A stretch of DNA of 64,000 bases from Serripes groenlandicus (Eukaryota > Mollusca > Bivalvia > Cardiida > Cardiidae): contig JASEVX010000003.1 in assembly GCA_031761405.1 (NCBI GenBank), forward strand, positions 143,274,350 through 143,338,349. The letters are read 5' to 3'. This document shows positions 40,701 to 55,700 of this stretch, one piece after another. Position 1 is the stretch's first letter; each line of letters starts with the position of its first letter. Below the pieces are notes generated by a model. It ran no database searches. It was given only the letters and a program-made list of their open reading frames with translations, and had not been told where the DNA came from. The position numbers were made by a program, and so were the translations under genes.

Positions 40701-43700
40701 TGTACACTGCACTTCCTCTGATTATGCTCTACCATTGTATGTAGTGTTATTAGATTCCATCTGTTAGTTATTAAGTAATTCTCCGGACAAGAAAAAGTAA
40801 CAAAGGGCAATAAATCTGTATTTAGGTAAAATAGAGTTATGGTTCATGTACACCACACTTCCTCTCAATGTGTTGTATCATCCTATGATGTTTTATTAAA
40901 TTCCAACAATCAGTTTTAAAGTTATGCTCCGGACAAGACTCTACGAATAAGAAAAAGTAACAAAGGGCAATAACTCTGTAATTATGTAAATTAGAGTTAT
41001 GGTTCTTGTATACTGCACTTCCTCTCATTATGCTCTACCATTGTATGTAGTTTTATTAGATTCCATCTGTTAGTTATTAAGTAATTCTCCGGACAAGAAA
41101 AAGTAACAAAGGGCAATAACTCTGTATTTAGGTAAAATAGAGTTATGGTTCATGTACACCGCACTTCCTCTCATTGTGTTGTATCATTCTATGATGTTTT
41201 ATTAAATTCCAACAATTTGTTTTAAAGTTATGCTCTGGACAAGACTCTACGAACAAGAAAAAGTAACAAAGGGCAATAACTCTGTAATTATGTAAATTAG
41301 AGTTATGGTTCTTGTACACTGCACTTCCTCTGAGTATGCCCTACCATTGTATGCAGTTTTATTAGATTCCATCTGTTAGTTATTAAGTAATTCTCCGGAC
41401 AAGAAAAAGTAACAAAGGGCAATAACTCTGTATTTAGATAAAATAGAGTTATGGTTCCTGTACACCGCACTTCCTCTCAATGTGTTGTATCATCCTATGA
41501 AGTTTCGTTCAAATCCTATGATGCATGGTTAAGATATGGGCCGGACAAAATATGGCTTCCGACCGACCGACCGACACAAGGGCAATAACTCTGTATTTAG
41601 ATAAAATAGAGTTATGGTTCCTGTACACCGCACTTCCTCTCAATGTGTTGTATCATCCTATGAAGTTTCGTTCAAATCCTATGATGCATGGTTAAGATAT
41701 GGGCCGGACAAAATATGGCTTCCGACCGACCGACCGACCGACCGACCGACACAGTGACTCCTTTGTTTTTTGGGGGTATAAATATTGAATAGTGTTGAAA
41801 ACATTGTGGTAACAGAAAAGATTGCTCATTATGAGCAGTTTCTTCTTTTGCTGCAATGATTTCAAAAGTTGGCTTCTGAAAATGCATCAAAAAGAGTCTG
41901 TTTGTAGGAAAGGGATAGGTATCTAGTTAAACTTCGAAGGCTTTATGATGAATGAGGACTGATCTGCATTTATTTGCACCCTGTCATAATATATCACATA
42001 ACAAGAGGACCATGATCATCCTATATTGCTCACCTAATTTGATATTTATTTAAATTATCCCAAGTTTTAACTCTATAGATACACATTTAAGTAAAACAAG
42101 CCAGCCTGCTTCAAGCCATGTTTTTCAATGGAATGGAGTTATTTGTTCAAACTTGGTTCAGGGTTCCCCATTGAGCATTTGTGCCAATTTTTTTTCAAAT
42201 CGGGCCAGTACTTTTCAACAAGAATCTTTTTAAAAGAATTCTTTCTAATGCCATTGAAAAGGATTTACTATGAAATTATATTCAATGAAGAAATTTGAAA
42301 GGACCACTTAAGGAACATTTCTTTGAATTGATTTTGGTAATTAGTGAATTGGTTCAGAAGAAGTTGTTTGAAGCAAAATTTGAATTTACGGACAGAAAAC
42401 GACAAAGACAGATGATGAGAGTGATCACAATTGTATACAGATCACCAGACCCTATGTTGTCATACTCCAGAATCTCCAAAGAGAGATAGTTCTCGAGTAC
42501 CACAACATAAGGTCACGTTACAAAATGACCCTTTCTAAACGTATTTTGGCAAAAGGACGAATTGTCTTAAAGAGCAAAGTCTGCATTTGTCACAATGTTT
42601 TTCAACTCTATTCAATAATTAAGCTTTCATTTATAGAAATGTTCCATATTTTTGCCCAGAAGGTTTTAGTCATCTGCTGTAAATTTGTTGCATTTTGTAA
42701 AGGGTGGAGGATTAGAACATAAATCATATGATACCCCTTACCAAAGGATTTGCATTTAAGAGTATAGTAAATGTCTTACTTGGTAGATCTGTCATGAATA
42801 TTTCTCTGAGCGCCATGAACTCATCCTCAGGTGAAATATCAGCTGTTCCAAACTCATTCCTTTCCGGCCACACCTCCCTGGCATAAAAAGTATATTTTTA
42901 AACAGTGTTGCAGACATTATCATAGCGTACATTGAGTTAATTTACTAACCAAATAGGATATTTTTGGAATCATCTTTATTTTAAATATGATTGATTGATT
43001 GATTGATTGATTGGGGTTTAACGCCGTTTTTAACAATTTCTCAGTTATATCACGGCAGCCAGTTCACCTACTCATGCATTTCCTGGTTTTCTAACACCAG
43101 TACTCCACACAACAATCTTCCCAAGCAACTGGCTGCTTTTCCACATAGACTTAGCCCATTGGTGGAAGACGAATGACGCATGTTGCATTGACTTTTGTCA
43201 ATCCTCGGAAAGAAAGTTGGCCAAGCCGGGATTCAAACTCACAGCCCCTGGATTGACAGCACGCATCGCTACCGACTGAGCTACCGGGGCTCGGCATTTT
43301 AAATATGAGCCTGTGTATGGGAAAAGGTATAAGTTTTTGAGATCAGTATAGATTTAGATTGACCTTTGCAACCACACATTCTGATCAAGATCTACACAGT
43401 TTACATATGATGTATATAAGCCTGTTTGAATATTCTGTAAACTTGGATAGATTCTGATGAGACTCAGCAGGTGCACTGATGATCTGTTCATAATGCCAAC
43501 TGGACCCTTTTATCTTGCACAGCAAATATTTGGTTAACAAGAGCTGTCTATAAGACAGCACGCTTGGCTATTCCACAACTAATTGGTTACTGGGATATTG
43601 ACTGGGATAAAGTAGTTGCATGCAAACAAAGACTTATCTAACTTAATTATTTACATAGATGTCACGGATGGGATTGATTGATTGGGGTTTAACGCTGTTT

Positions 43701-46700
43701 TTAAAAATTTCTCAGTCATATCACGGGGGCCAGTTCACCTACTCATATGTTTCCTGGTTTTCTCACACCAGTACTCCACACAACAATCTTCCCAAGCAAC
43801 TGGCTGCTTTTCCACATAGACTGATAGCCCAATGGTGGAAGACGAATGATGCATGTCGCAATGACTTTTGTCAAATGTCGGAAAGAAAGTTGGCCGAGTC
43901 GGGATTGGAACTCACAACCCCTGGATTGACAGCCCGCGTCGTTACCGACTGAGCTACCAGGACTCGACGTGACGGAGGGGAAAGGATGGCTGTAAAAAGT
44001 CTCAATGTACTGCAACAAGTAGTTACTGAGAATGGACTCTTAATGTAGTTGCATGCAATACTTAAACCAGAATATTAAGGGAAAAAGGACCATTTTTTGC
44101 ATTATTTGTAGGATATATAATTATCTAACTTGGTTGTTTACATAGATGTGATGGTTAGGAAGGATTGTAAAAAGTGTCAATGCAATGCATCAATTAGTTA
44201 CGGAGATATTCACTCTTAATGTAGTTGCACTAAAAACTTTAACCAGAATGTCAGTCATAAAAGAGCCATAATTTGCATTAAATGCAGGATAGGGTTATCA
44301 AACTGAATATTTACATAGGTGTGGTAGTAGGGAAGCCCTGTAGAGTTTCAATTCAATAAATCTAGTAGTAACTGAGCTATGGTGTAATATAAATACTTGC
44401 ATGCAAAACTTTAACCAAGGTGTGACACCAATGGCGATGCCAGGGTAAGTACCATAGCTCTCACATTCCCCCGAATAGTCAAGCTAAAAATGTGCATATT
44501 TGAAAAAATAAATCTAAAACTGAGGTGTAAACAATTACTCCTTTTTCCAAACTATTGTTTGAAGAGGGTCAAGATACACACCTTGCAGCTCTAAATAAAG
44601 CAACACCTTGTCCTTGATCTCTATTGCGAAGGCTGTCTTGTATGCGTATCATCGCATCCACTCTGAAAAAGAAAAGCAAACCATTATTCAGTGCAACAGA
44701 TAAGCAGCGTATTTGCGCCATGTCAATTACAAATAGTAAAATCCAACAAACCTGTTTTTAAATACAAAACAAGAGGCCCAAGAGGGCCAGTATCGCTCCA
44801 CGGCCATAAGGCAAAAATCAAATCTCCAAACAGCCCTGCCCCCTAGTGGCCATATTTTTTACCAACCACCATGGCTTAAAGGAATCTTGTAGAGTGTCAC
44901 CCAAGGAATGTTTCTTCAAAATTATTTGAAAATCGGCCTGACACTTTCGGAGGAGAAGATTTTTTAAGTTTTCACAATAGCCATATAAGGCAAAATAGCC
45001 CCACCCCATGGCGGCCATATTTTTGAACCAATCAACATGGCTTGAAGGAATCTGATAGAGGGTCACCCAAAGAACATTTCTACAAAATTATTTGAAAATC
45101 TGCTCAACACTTCCGGAGAAGAAGATTTTTTAAATTTTCACTATGGTCATATAGAGCAAAATAGCCCCGCCCTCTGGCGGCCATATTTTTCGACCAATCA
45201 ACATGGCTTGAAGGAATCTGATAGAGGGTCACCCAATGAACATTTCTACAAAATTATTTGAAAATCGGCTGAACACTTTCGGAGAAGAAGATTTTTTAAG
45301 TTTTCACTATGGTCATATAAGGCAAAATAGCCCCGCCCTCTGGCGACCATGTTTTTCGACCAATCAACATTTCTTGAAGGAATCTAATAAAGGGTCACCC
45401 AAGGAACATTTCTACAAAATTATTTGAAAATCGGCCTGACACTTTCAGAGAAGAAGATTTTTTAAGTTTTCACTATTTTTTCTTTTGGTTGCCATGGAAA
45501 CCAGAATTATGGATGGATCAAAAAAAATTGAAGGAATTTAAGAGAGGACATTGAGAGGATGCTTCCTATGAAGTTTCAACCAAATTGGCCAAGTGGTTAG
45601 TGAGAAGAAGTCGTTTAAAGGAAAAAGTTTACGCACGCACGACGGACAATTCGCCATGACATAAGCTCGACTGGCTTTCAGCCAGTGGAGCTAATTATTC
45701 AAGAATTAACCCTTTCCCTCATATGACAATTCTGCAGCAGACGACTTTGAACATATTTTGTCAAACAAGAGTGCCATGATGGCCCTGGAATCGCTCACCT
45801 GATTTTTTTTTTTTTCACTTTAGCTATATAAGCCCCGCCCCATGGCAGCCATAGTTTCCGACCAATCAACTTGGCTTGAAGGAATCTGATAGAGGGTCAC
45901 CCTAGGAACATTTCTACAAAATTATTTGAAAATCGGCCAGACACTTTTGGAGGAGAAGATTTTTTAAGTTTTCACTACAGCCATATAAGGCAAAATAGCC
46001 CCGCCCCCCCTGGTGGTCATGTTTTTCGACCAATCAACTTGGCTTGAAGGAATCTGATAGAGGGTCATCCAAGGAACATTTCTACAAAATTATTTGAAAA
46101 TCAGCCTGACACTTTCGGAGGAGAAGATTTTTTAAGTTTTACTTTGGCCATATAAGGCAAAATAGCCCCGCCCCCTCGCGGCCATGTTTTTCGACCAATC
46201 AACATGGCTTGAAGGAATCTGATAGAGGGTCACCCAAGGAACATTTCTACAAAATTATTTGAAAATCGGCCGACACTTATGGAGGAGAAGATTTTTTAAG
46301 TTTTCACTATAGCCATAAAAGGCAAAATAGCCCCGCCCCCTGGCGGCCTTGCTTTTTGACCAATCAACATGGCTTGAAGGAATCTGATAGAGGATCACCC
46401 AAGGAACATTTCTACAAAATTATTTGAAAATCGGCCTGACACTTTTGGAGGAGAAGATTTTTTAAGTTTTCACAATAGCCATATAAGGCAAAATAGCCCC
46501 ACCCCATGGCGGCCATATTTTTGAACCAATCAACATGGCTTGAAGGAATCTGATAGAGGGTCACCCAAAGAACATTTCTACAAAATTATTTGAAAATCTG
46601 CTCAACACTTCCGGAGAAGAAGATTTTTTAAATTTTCACTATGGTCATATAGAGCAAAATAGCCCCGCCCTCTGGCGGCCATATTTTTCGACCAATCAAC

Positions 46701-49700
46701 ATGGCTTGAAGGAATCTGATAGAGGGTCACCCAATGAACATTTCTACAAAATTATTTGAAAATCGGCTGAACACTTTCGGAGAAGAAGATTTTTTAAGTT
46801 TTCACTATGGTCATATAAGGCAAAATAGCCCCGCCCTCTGGCGACCATGTTTTTCGACCAATCAACATTTCTTGAAGGAATCTAATAAAGGGTCACCCAA
46901 GGAACATTTCTACAAAATTATTTGAAAATCGGCCTGACACTTTCAGAGAAGAAGATTTTTTAAGTTTTCACTATTTTTTCTTTTGGTTGCCATGGAAACC
47001 AGAATTATGGATGGATCAAAAAAAATTGAAGGAATTTAAGAGAGGACATTGAGAGGATGCTTCCTATGAAGTTTCAACCAAATTGGCCAAGTGGTTAGTG
47101 AGAAGAAGTCGTTTAAAGGAAAAAGTTTACGCACGCACGACGGACAATTCGCCATGACATAAGCTCGACTGGCTTTCAGCCAGTGGAGCTAATTATTCAA
47201 GAATTAACCCTTTCCCTCATATGACAATTCTGCAGCAGACGACTTTGAACATATTTTGTCAAACAAGAGTGCCATGATGGCCCTGGAATCGCTCACCTGA
47301 TTTTTTTTTTTTTCACTTTAGCTATATAAGCCCCGCCCCATGGCAGCCATAGTTTCCGACCAATCAACTTGGCTTGAAGGAATCTGATAGAGGGTCACCC
47401 TAGGAACATTTCTACAAAATTATTTGAAAATCGGCCAGACACTTTTGGAGGAGAAGATTTTTTAAGTTTTCACTACAGCCATATAAGGCAAAATAGCCCC
47501 GCCCCCCCTGGTGGTCATGTTTTTCGACCAATCAACTTGGCTTGAAGGAATCTGATAGAGGGTCATCCAAGGAACATTTCTACAAAATTATTTGAAAATC
47601 AGCCTGACACTTTCGGAGGAGAAGATTTTTTAAGTTTTACTTTGGCCATATAAGGCAAAATAGCCCCGCCCCCTCGCGGCCATGTTTTTCGACCAATCAA
47701 CATGGCTTGAAGGAATCTGATAGAGGGTCACCCAAGGAACATTTCTACAAAATTATTTGAAAATCGGCCGACACTTATGGAGGAGAAGATTTTTTAAGTT
47801 TTCACTATAGCCATAAAAGGCAAAATAGCCCCGCCCCCTGGCGGCCTTGCTTTTTGACCAATCAACATGGCTTGAAGGAATCTGATAGAGGATCACCCAA
47901 GGAACATTTCTACAAAATTATTTGAAAATCGGCCTGACACTTTTGGAGGAGAAGATTTTTTAAGTTTGCACTATAGCCATATAAGGCAAAATAGCCCCGC
48001 CCCCCCTGGCGGCCATGTTTTTCGACCAATCAACATGGCTTGAAGGAATCTGATAGAGGATCACCCAAGGAACATTTCTAAAAAATTATTTGAAAATTGG
48101 CCTGACACTTTCGGAGGAGAAGATTTTTTAAGTTTTCACTATAGCCATATAAGGCAAAATAGCCCCGCCCCCCCTGGCGGCCATGTTTTTCGACCAATCA
48201 ACATGGCTTGAAGGAATCTGATAGAGGGTCATCTAAGGAACATTTCTACAAAATTATTTGAAAATCTGCCAACCAGTTTGGGAGAAGAAGAATTTTGAAG
48301 TTTTTTCGGTTTCGTTGCCATGGAAACCAGAATTTTGCATGGATCCCAAAAATTTGAAGGAATTCTGGTGAGGTCATTGAGAGGATGCTTTCTGTGAAGT
48401 TTCATCCAAATTGACCCACTGGTTACTGAGGAGAAGAAGTTGACGGACGACGGACGACGGACGACGGACAAAAGGCGATCACAATAACTCACCTTGAGCA
48501 AAGCTCAGGTGAGCTAAAAATAGAAAACGTGCAATTTCTCCTTTTGCCACAATATTTTCCACTGTTAGTCATAGGTTATCCATTCAATTATGGAGATTTT
48601 CTATGTTTTGACAAAATATGTTCAAAGTCGTCTGCTGCAGAATTGCCGTTCGATGACAATGACAATTTTGCCATGGCACCAATGCTTATGTAATCATTAT
48701 TGTTTGATATTTAACCCTTTCCCTCATATAGACGCTTTCTGATGCCTCTGCAACAGACGACTTTTTGAAAACATAGTGACAAAAGTAGAAATTGCACAAA
48801 ACATGCAATTTCTCCTATTGCGACAATGTTTTCGACTTTTAGTCATAGGACATTAGGTTATCCATTCAATTATGGAGATTTTCTATGTTTTGACAAAATA
48901 CGTTCAAAGTCGTCTGCTGCAGAATTGTCGTATGAGGGAATGGGTTAAAGAGAAAAGGACTTCTTAAAACTCTGGTTTTGGATCAATTCAAATAACCTGA
49001 CAAGTGGAATTTTATTAAAGAATAAATTAAAATGTCTTTCACTTTGTCTTGTAAGAATATAAAACTCATGATTTTTGTTCTGTTATCATTAGGTTTGAAA
49101 CTTGTACAATTCCAATCACTAACATTTTCATAAGTGGGAGGGAACCACTAATATTCACTCATAAAAACTAAAATAGTCTGATCCTGTTTAGATTTAATTC
49201 ATAACTGGTAGTGGTTATAAAATGTGAAAGATTTTCAGACTACTGTCAAACAAGGTAGGACAACAAATTTCAGTTCAAGTAAGTCAAAAATAATTGCAAA
49301 TGCACATCATACATGGTTTGTTTTCTGGTTTGATATTAGAAGTGGACTGTGTTCAGATCTGTTACACAGCAGTAGGATGACATATGTACTTCATAAAGAT
49401 TCAAACAGTCTTAGAAAGTGCAACAGATAAGCTTTTCATGTTAACCCTTTTAAAGGGTTTTTTTCTTGTTGTTGCCACAGAAACCAGAATTCTGCATGGA
49501 TCATAAAATTGAAGGAATTTTTGTTAGGTCATTGCAAGGGTATATTCTGTGAAGTTTCATCCTAATTGGCCTACTGGTTACAGAGGAGAAATTGTTGATG
49601 GAGGACGCACAACTCTAGACGCAAACTGGACTAAGGGCAATCACAATAACTCACCTTGAGCACTTCATGCTCAGGTGAGCTAAAACCAAATGATAAGGTA

Positions 49701-52700
49701 ACATTTGTTAAAATCCTCAATTGAAATCATATTGAATATTGAAAAGCTCAATTGGTTTTGTTCAAATACTCATTCATATTGGACACATGGGGTAATACTC
49801 AATTAACATTAAAAACTTCTTATATGCTATTGTCTAGTTATACCCGACCAAAGACAAATGGGATATTGGTTTGGCGTCGTTTGTGCATCTGAAGCCATAT
49901 CTTAGGCATGGCTGGATGTATTTAATTAAAACTATGATGTAAATCACCATAGGGAAATGCCACATGGCATGTTTAACTAAAATTACCTCACAAACTGTTA
50001 TGTCCCCTTGAACTTATATAGGATATATAAGGTAAATCATGGTTTTAAATCACAATAACATTGTGAACACTCTAGAAGCCACATTTCTATCAAATCTTCA
50101 TGAAAAGTCATCAGAGTTTTAACCCTTTCCCACATACAACAAATCTGCATCAGACGACTTTGAAAACATACCCAAAAAAACCTTGAAACTCCCTTTAAAT
50201 GAAAGTACAATAATTGAATATAATTGAAAACATGATGACAAAGGGAGAAATTGCTTGTTTTGAGCAATTTCTTCTATTAAACAAAATGTTTTCAAAAAGC
50301 CATCTGCTGCAGAGGCATCGAAGCGTGTACATGAAGGAAAGGGTTTAATGAAACTTTGATTATTGAATAATTCGAAAACATTGTGGCACAAAGGAGATAA
50401 TACTCATAATTATCAATTTCTCCTTTTGCAGCATTGTTTTAAAGTTGTCTCCTACAGATGCGACAAAAGACATCTGCATTTGGGAACTGATTGATTAGGG
50501 TTTGACGCAGTTTAAAAAAATAATTCAGTCATATCACAAATGTTTCTTGGCTTTCTCACACCAGAACTTCACACAACATTCTTTCCAAGCAACTGGCTAT
50601 TTTTCCACACAACTGTTAGCCCATTGGTGGAAGACGAAATACGCTTGTCACAATGACTTTTGTCAAACTTCGGAAAGAATGTTGGCCGAGGTGGGATTCC
50701 AACTCACAACCCCTGGATTGACAGCTTGTGTCGCTACCGACTGAGCTACAGACAGAAAAACAAGGAATCGGTGGAACCGAATGATGCTCCCCATGAGGGT
50801 TTTGACAAGTGATAATAGGCATTGTCTGATAGAACTACCTTTAACTAGTGATCATACCTATTTACATAATACAGACTTCATTAAAAGAAAATAATAAAAA
50901 CAAGGGAGTTAATTCTTATTATTTATTATACAGTTATGGTTCTTGTGTAATGCACTTCCTCTCTTTAATATCTATCTACATTTCAAGTTTCATCGAAATA
51001 TCTTTCGTACTTTTGGAGTTATGGTCAAAGTGTGTGACGGACAAAATGTGATGGACAAATTTTCCAGACGGATGGACGGACAAAGCGACAACTATATGCT
51101 CTCCCAAACTAGTTTGGGGATAATAATAAACTCCCATCTAACCTTTGTTGATCAACGTCTATTTCTGACGCAGCATCAAACGGTGCTACATCATCAGGCA
51201 CATCACCACGCCCCTGAAATATGGCAGACAGCTCACTGGATATTTCATCCCAAAGGTCCTCCAGCTCTTGTCCACTAAGCTCAGTCACACCAGACACATC
51301 TAAAAGTAAAGATGCATGCAGAGTTTCAGACTAAGTATGTAGTTATGTTCTAAAATCCTTATTCTACTCTTCAACCCTATGTTGTTGGTACTGAAAGGAA
51401 TAATCACACAGAGATCATTCTTTTCAGGGTATGTTTGGTAATAATATTATCGGGAAACAACCAGTATACTCTTCATAACCTATGCATCTGTAGAAGAAAT
51501 AGAGGATAACTGTTTGTTTCAGTATATTATCAAAATTTCTTTCATCTCGTGAAAAGCCAAGGGTGGTATTTTCAAGAGTGGCAAAGCAATTATTTTATTT
51601 CTTTAATGCTTTAAATGAGTTGTCTGAAAGTGCTGAGGTGTAAAAAGTCAGATAAATTATTACTTATGCTGAATTAATAATAAATTCTCTGTATGAAACC
51701 CCAGTCGTAATTCATTCCCTTTATGTAGCCCCAGTCGAATTACATGAAAGTTGTTGTAATGCGGTCGTCATATTAGGCGTTTTTTATTTAAAGAAGACAC
51801 TTTGGTTCAATATTTACCGTAATATTGATAAAAACTCATCTTACTTTATTAAAAACAAGACATGGAAATTCCATGAAACCAGGTTTTCTATAATGGAAGG
51901 TGTTTGATTAAGAATTAACAGATCTGTCAAATCTTTCTGTTAATAGTTAATCAAAGCCAGTAATTCAAGTAACAGGGAATATTTCTATTGATGAATAATC
52001 ATAATTACTTTGTCAATTAAATATATCACAATTTTATCTAACAAATATCAGTTCAATACAGTCAATCATGTGTTGATGGCCTCATTTATTAAGAACATAT
52101 AATAGATAACAGATATTAAGCAACCTTTTGTTGTAAGCAGCCACATTTTAGGATCCCTAATGCCAGGTTGATAATCAGTGATCTGCCTTAACCCTTTACT
52201 TGATAGTAACGCGTTTATGCCTTTGCAAACAGACTAGATTCAGGGCCCGAGGTTATGAATCTTACTCAATTTGAGCATGTAATAGAAATATTGTTGTTGA
52301 AGTTAGATACTTGAGTTACAAGTTTATGAAATATGCTCATTGCAAAATAGGGTGAAATTACAAACCAACGATGAGAATAAAATCCATGTTTGGAGTTTGT
52401 CGCCATGGTTACAAAGCATTTTTAGTTTGAGCATGATGCTCAAACTAAAAAAGCTCTGTTAGCTTGAGGACAAAGTTTGGAAAAAAAAAAAAAATCTACT
52501 TTTAGTTTGTAACTGAAATCTACTTTGCAACAAGCCAATTTCCTAGCCTTGTAATCCAAGTGTGTAACTACAATAGTAATAATTATGTTAACATGCTCAA
52601 ATTGAGTAAGTTTCATGACCTCGGACCCAGATCAGACATTGTGCATATGACACAGCGTCTTGATATCTGTTCCAAGCTATTTGAAAATATCTCTATGCAT

Positions 52701-55700
52701 GACAAAGTAATTTTTTTTTGCATTTGGCACATCGTCTTGATATGGTGCATGTTTGTGCCAAGTTATTTAAAATTATCTCTATGCATGGCAAAGTTATGTT
52801 CCGGACAAGGAAAGTTGACGCCCGCCCGCTTGCCGACTTCGCCAAACTAATAACCAGATTTTTCCTTTGGAAAACCTGGTTAAAAATATGTTGAGTGATA
52901 AACTATAGCTGAAATCGTATTCAGGGTGAGGCATATCTATGAAACTCTTTCTTCGGTTATTTACACTGATGAAATTCATCCGCCCCTTGATGAATTGTTT
53001 GTAAGGTCTCGCTAAAAAAATTCAACTTTGTATTTTAACCATATCATTTAAATGTAAAGGATTATAATTATTTCATTTGTCAATAAATTGCGGAGATAAC
53101 TTGGATGGAAGCCATTTGCAAAGGAAATTATGTTTGATATCACTAATCCGTGAAGAGAATTTTAGTCAAAACTGGTCTACTCGAGGACAATGTGTAAATA
53201 TGAAAATCTAGCTTCATTTCAGTGTTCCTCCCTTGTAAACCAGATCTGAACACTCCTGATTATAGCCCTACAAGCACGATTATCCACAATAGTTATTAAT
53301 ACCAAAATCATTCAAGCTAGAGAAAGATATTGCATATACTATCTAAACAAGAGGCCCATGAGGGCCTATGCTCTACTGGTATGGTTCTTTGGTCATTTTC
53401 AATCCAGAGCATGTATGTATGGTGAAGATCGGATAGTAAATGGAGGCTCTTTTGTGTTCACAAGCTGTATTATAGCAATTTTTACAATTTCATGGGCCAT
53501 AATCCAGTCTTGCATGGGCGGATCTGGCTGATTTTCAAAAGGAACCAAGCTCTCATCAATATTTAACTACTATCTAAGTTTGGTGAAGATCAGATAGTAA
53601 ATGGAGCCTCTATTGTGTTCACATGCTCAATTATAGCAATTTGGACAATTTCAAGGGCCATAATCCAGTCTTGCGTGGGCGGATCTGGCTGGTTTACGAA
53701 AGGAACTGAGCTCTCATGGATATCTAACTACTGTATAAGTTTGGTTGAGATACAATCAAAAGTGAAGACTGTATCGTGTTAACAAGCTCTTATATAGCAA
53801 TTTTGACCATTTCAAGGGCCATAATCCAGTCATGCTTGGCCGGATCTGGCTGGTTTTCGAAAGGAACCGAGCTCTTATGGATATCTAACTACTGTGTAAG
53901 TTAAGTTGAGATACAATCAAAAGTGAAGACTGTATCGTGTATCGTACAAGAAATTGTTTACGGACGGACGGACGGACGCACACACGACGGACAAATCACC
54001 ATGACATAAGCCCTTCTGGCCTTTGGCCAGTAGAGCTAAAAACAATAGATCTTCAGTAAAGTACAGGTTCTTGCTTGTGAAGAAAAATATGTTGATTTGT
54101 GAATTTATTCATAGACATGACTGGTAAAGGGAAGTAAAGCTTGCCAATTTACATATTTTCAAACATATGTTGTTTCCCTTGTTCTCAACAAGTGATATAT
54201 ATATTCATTATTTGTCATCTTTATTGTATTGTTAAGTCGAGTTGTGAGTTGTAACTCGTTTGAGAATCAGTATTTTCATAAATAATTTGTTTCAAATAAT
54301 ATCAAACCTCTTGGCTGGGCTCTGGCCTTCTTTTTAGGCTTCTTTTTCTTATTCTGGACCACTAAATGGCCTGTTTTCTTTGTGTAACCTTCTAACATCT
54401 TCAAAAATAAATGGCTTGTTTCTATCAAATCTTTGAGGTAACTCCTGAAACAATAAACATTTTAAAAATGTTTTCTTAATAAGAAAATAATTACTGGTAA
54501 CTTTAGGTAAGATAACATAGGAGATATGGGAAGCAAAATACTTTTTAATAACAAATCTGTCTGCTTAATCTTGAAACCAACCCATTTCTAAGCCAGAGAA
54601 CTAGGAGTAAACTGGTCTTTTCCCACCAAAAGAGAGAGTGGGGCTTGGGGACGGAGGCTTTCAATCAAGAGAACTAGAAAAGGAGGAGTTAACTGGTCTT
54701 TTCCCACCAAAAGAGAGAGGGGGGCTTGGGGCAGAGAGTTTCATTGTAAGATTCTGTTCCATGTAGACTTTAGACTGTTGGTGGAAACAAGAGGGCCATG
54801 ATGGCCCTGGAATCGCTCACCTGATTTTTTTATTTCATTTTAGCTATATAAGCCCCGCAGGAATCTGATAGAGGGTCACCCTAGGAACATTTCTACAAAA
54901 TTCTTTGAAAATCGGCCAGACACTTTTGGAGGAGAAGATTTTTTAAGTTTTCACTATAGCCATATAATGCAAAATAGCCGTGCCCACTGGCGGCCATGTT
55001 TTTTGACCAATCAACATGGCTTGAAGGAATCTGAAAGTGGGTCACTTAAGGAACATTTCTACAAAATTATTTGAAAATCGGCCTGACACTTTCGGAGAAG
55101 AAGATTTTTTAAGTTTTCACTATAGCCATGTAAGGCAAAATAGCCCCACCCTCCTGGCGGCCATGTTTTTCGACCAATCAAAATGGCTTGAAGGAATCTG
55201 ATAGAGGGTCACTTAAGGAACATTTCTACAAAATTATTTGACAATCAGCCTGACAATTTCAGAGAAGAAGATTTTTTAAGTTTGCACTATAGCCATATAA
55301 GTCAAAATAGCCCCGCCCCCTGGCGGCCATGTTTTTCTACCAATCAATATGGCTTGAAGGAATCTGATAGTGGGTCACTTAAGGAACATTTCTACAAAAT
55401 TATTTGAAAATCGGCCTGACACTTTCGGAGGAGAAGATTTTTTAAGTTTGCACTATAGTCATATAAGGCAAAATAGCCCCGCCCCCCCCCTGGTGGCCAT
55501 GTTTTTTGACCAATCAACATGGCTTGAAGGAATCTGATAGAGGGTCATCCAAGTAACATTTCTTCAAAATTATTTGAAAATCTGCCAACCAGTTTGGGAG
55601 AAGAAGAATTTTGAAGTTTTTTTCATTTCGTTGCCATGGAAACCAGAATTCTGCATGGATCCCAAAAAATTTAAGGAATTCTGGTGAGGACATTGAGAGG

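Noticed and set aside
43659..43952. 97-codon frame with SINE-like composition, also found at 50502
   Set aside because: Reads through SINE S2 copies; similarity of the two frames comes from the SINE.
45236..46925. Two identical 63-codon frames as duplicated small genes
   Set aside because: They lie in pearl family A monomers and are identical only because the 1498-bp block is duplicated; codon pattern follows the repeat.
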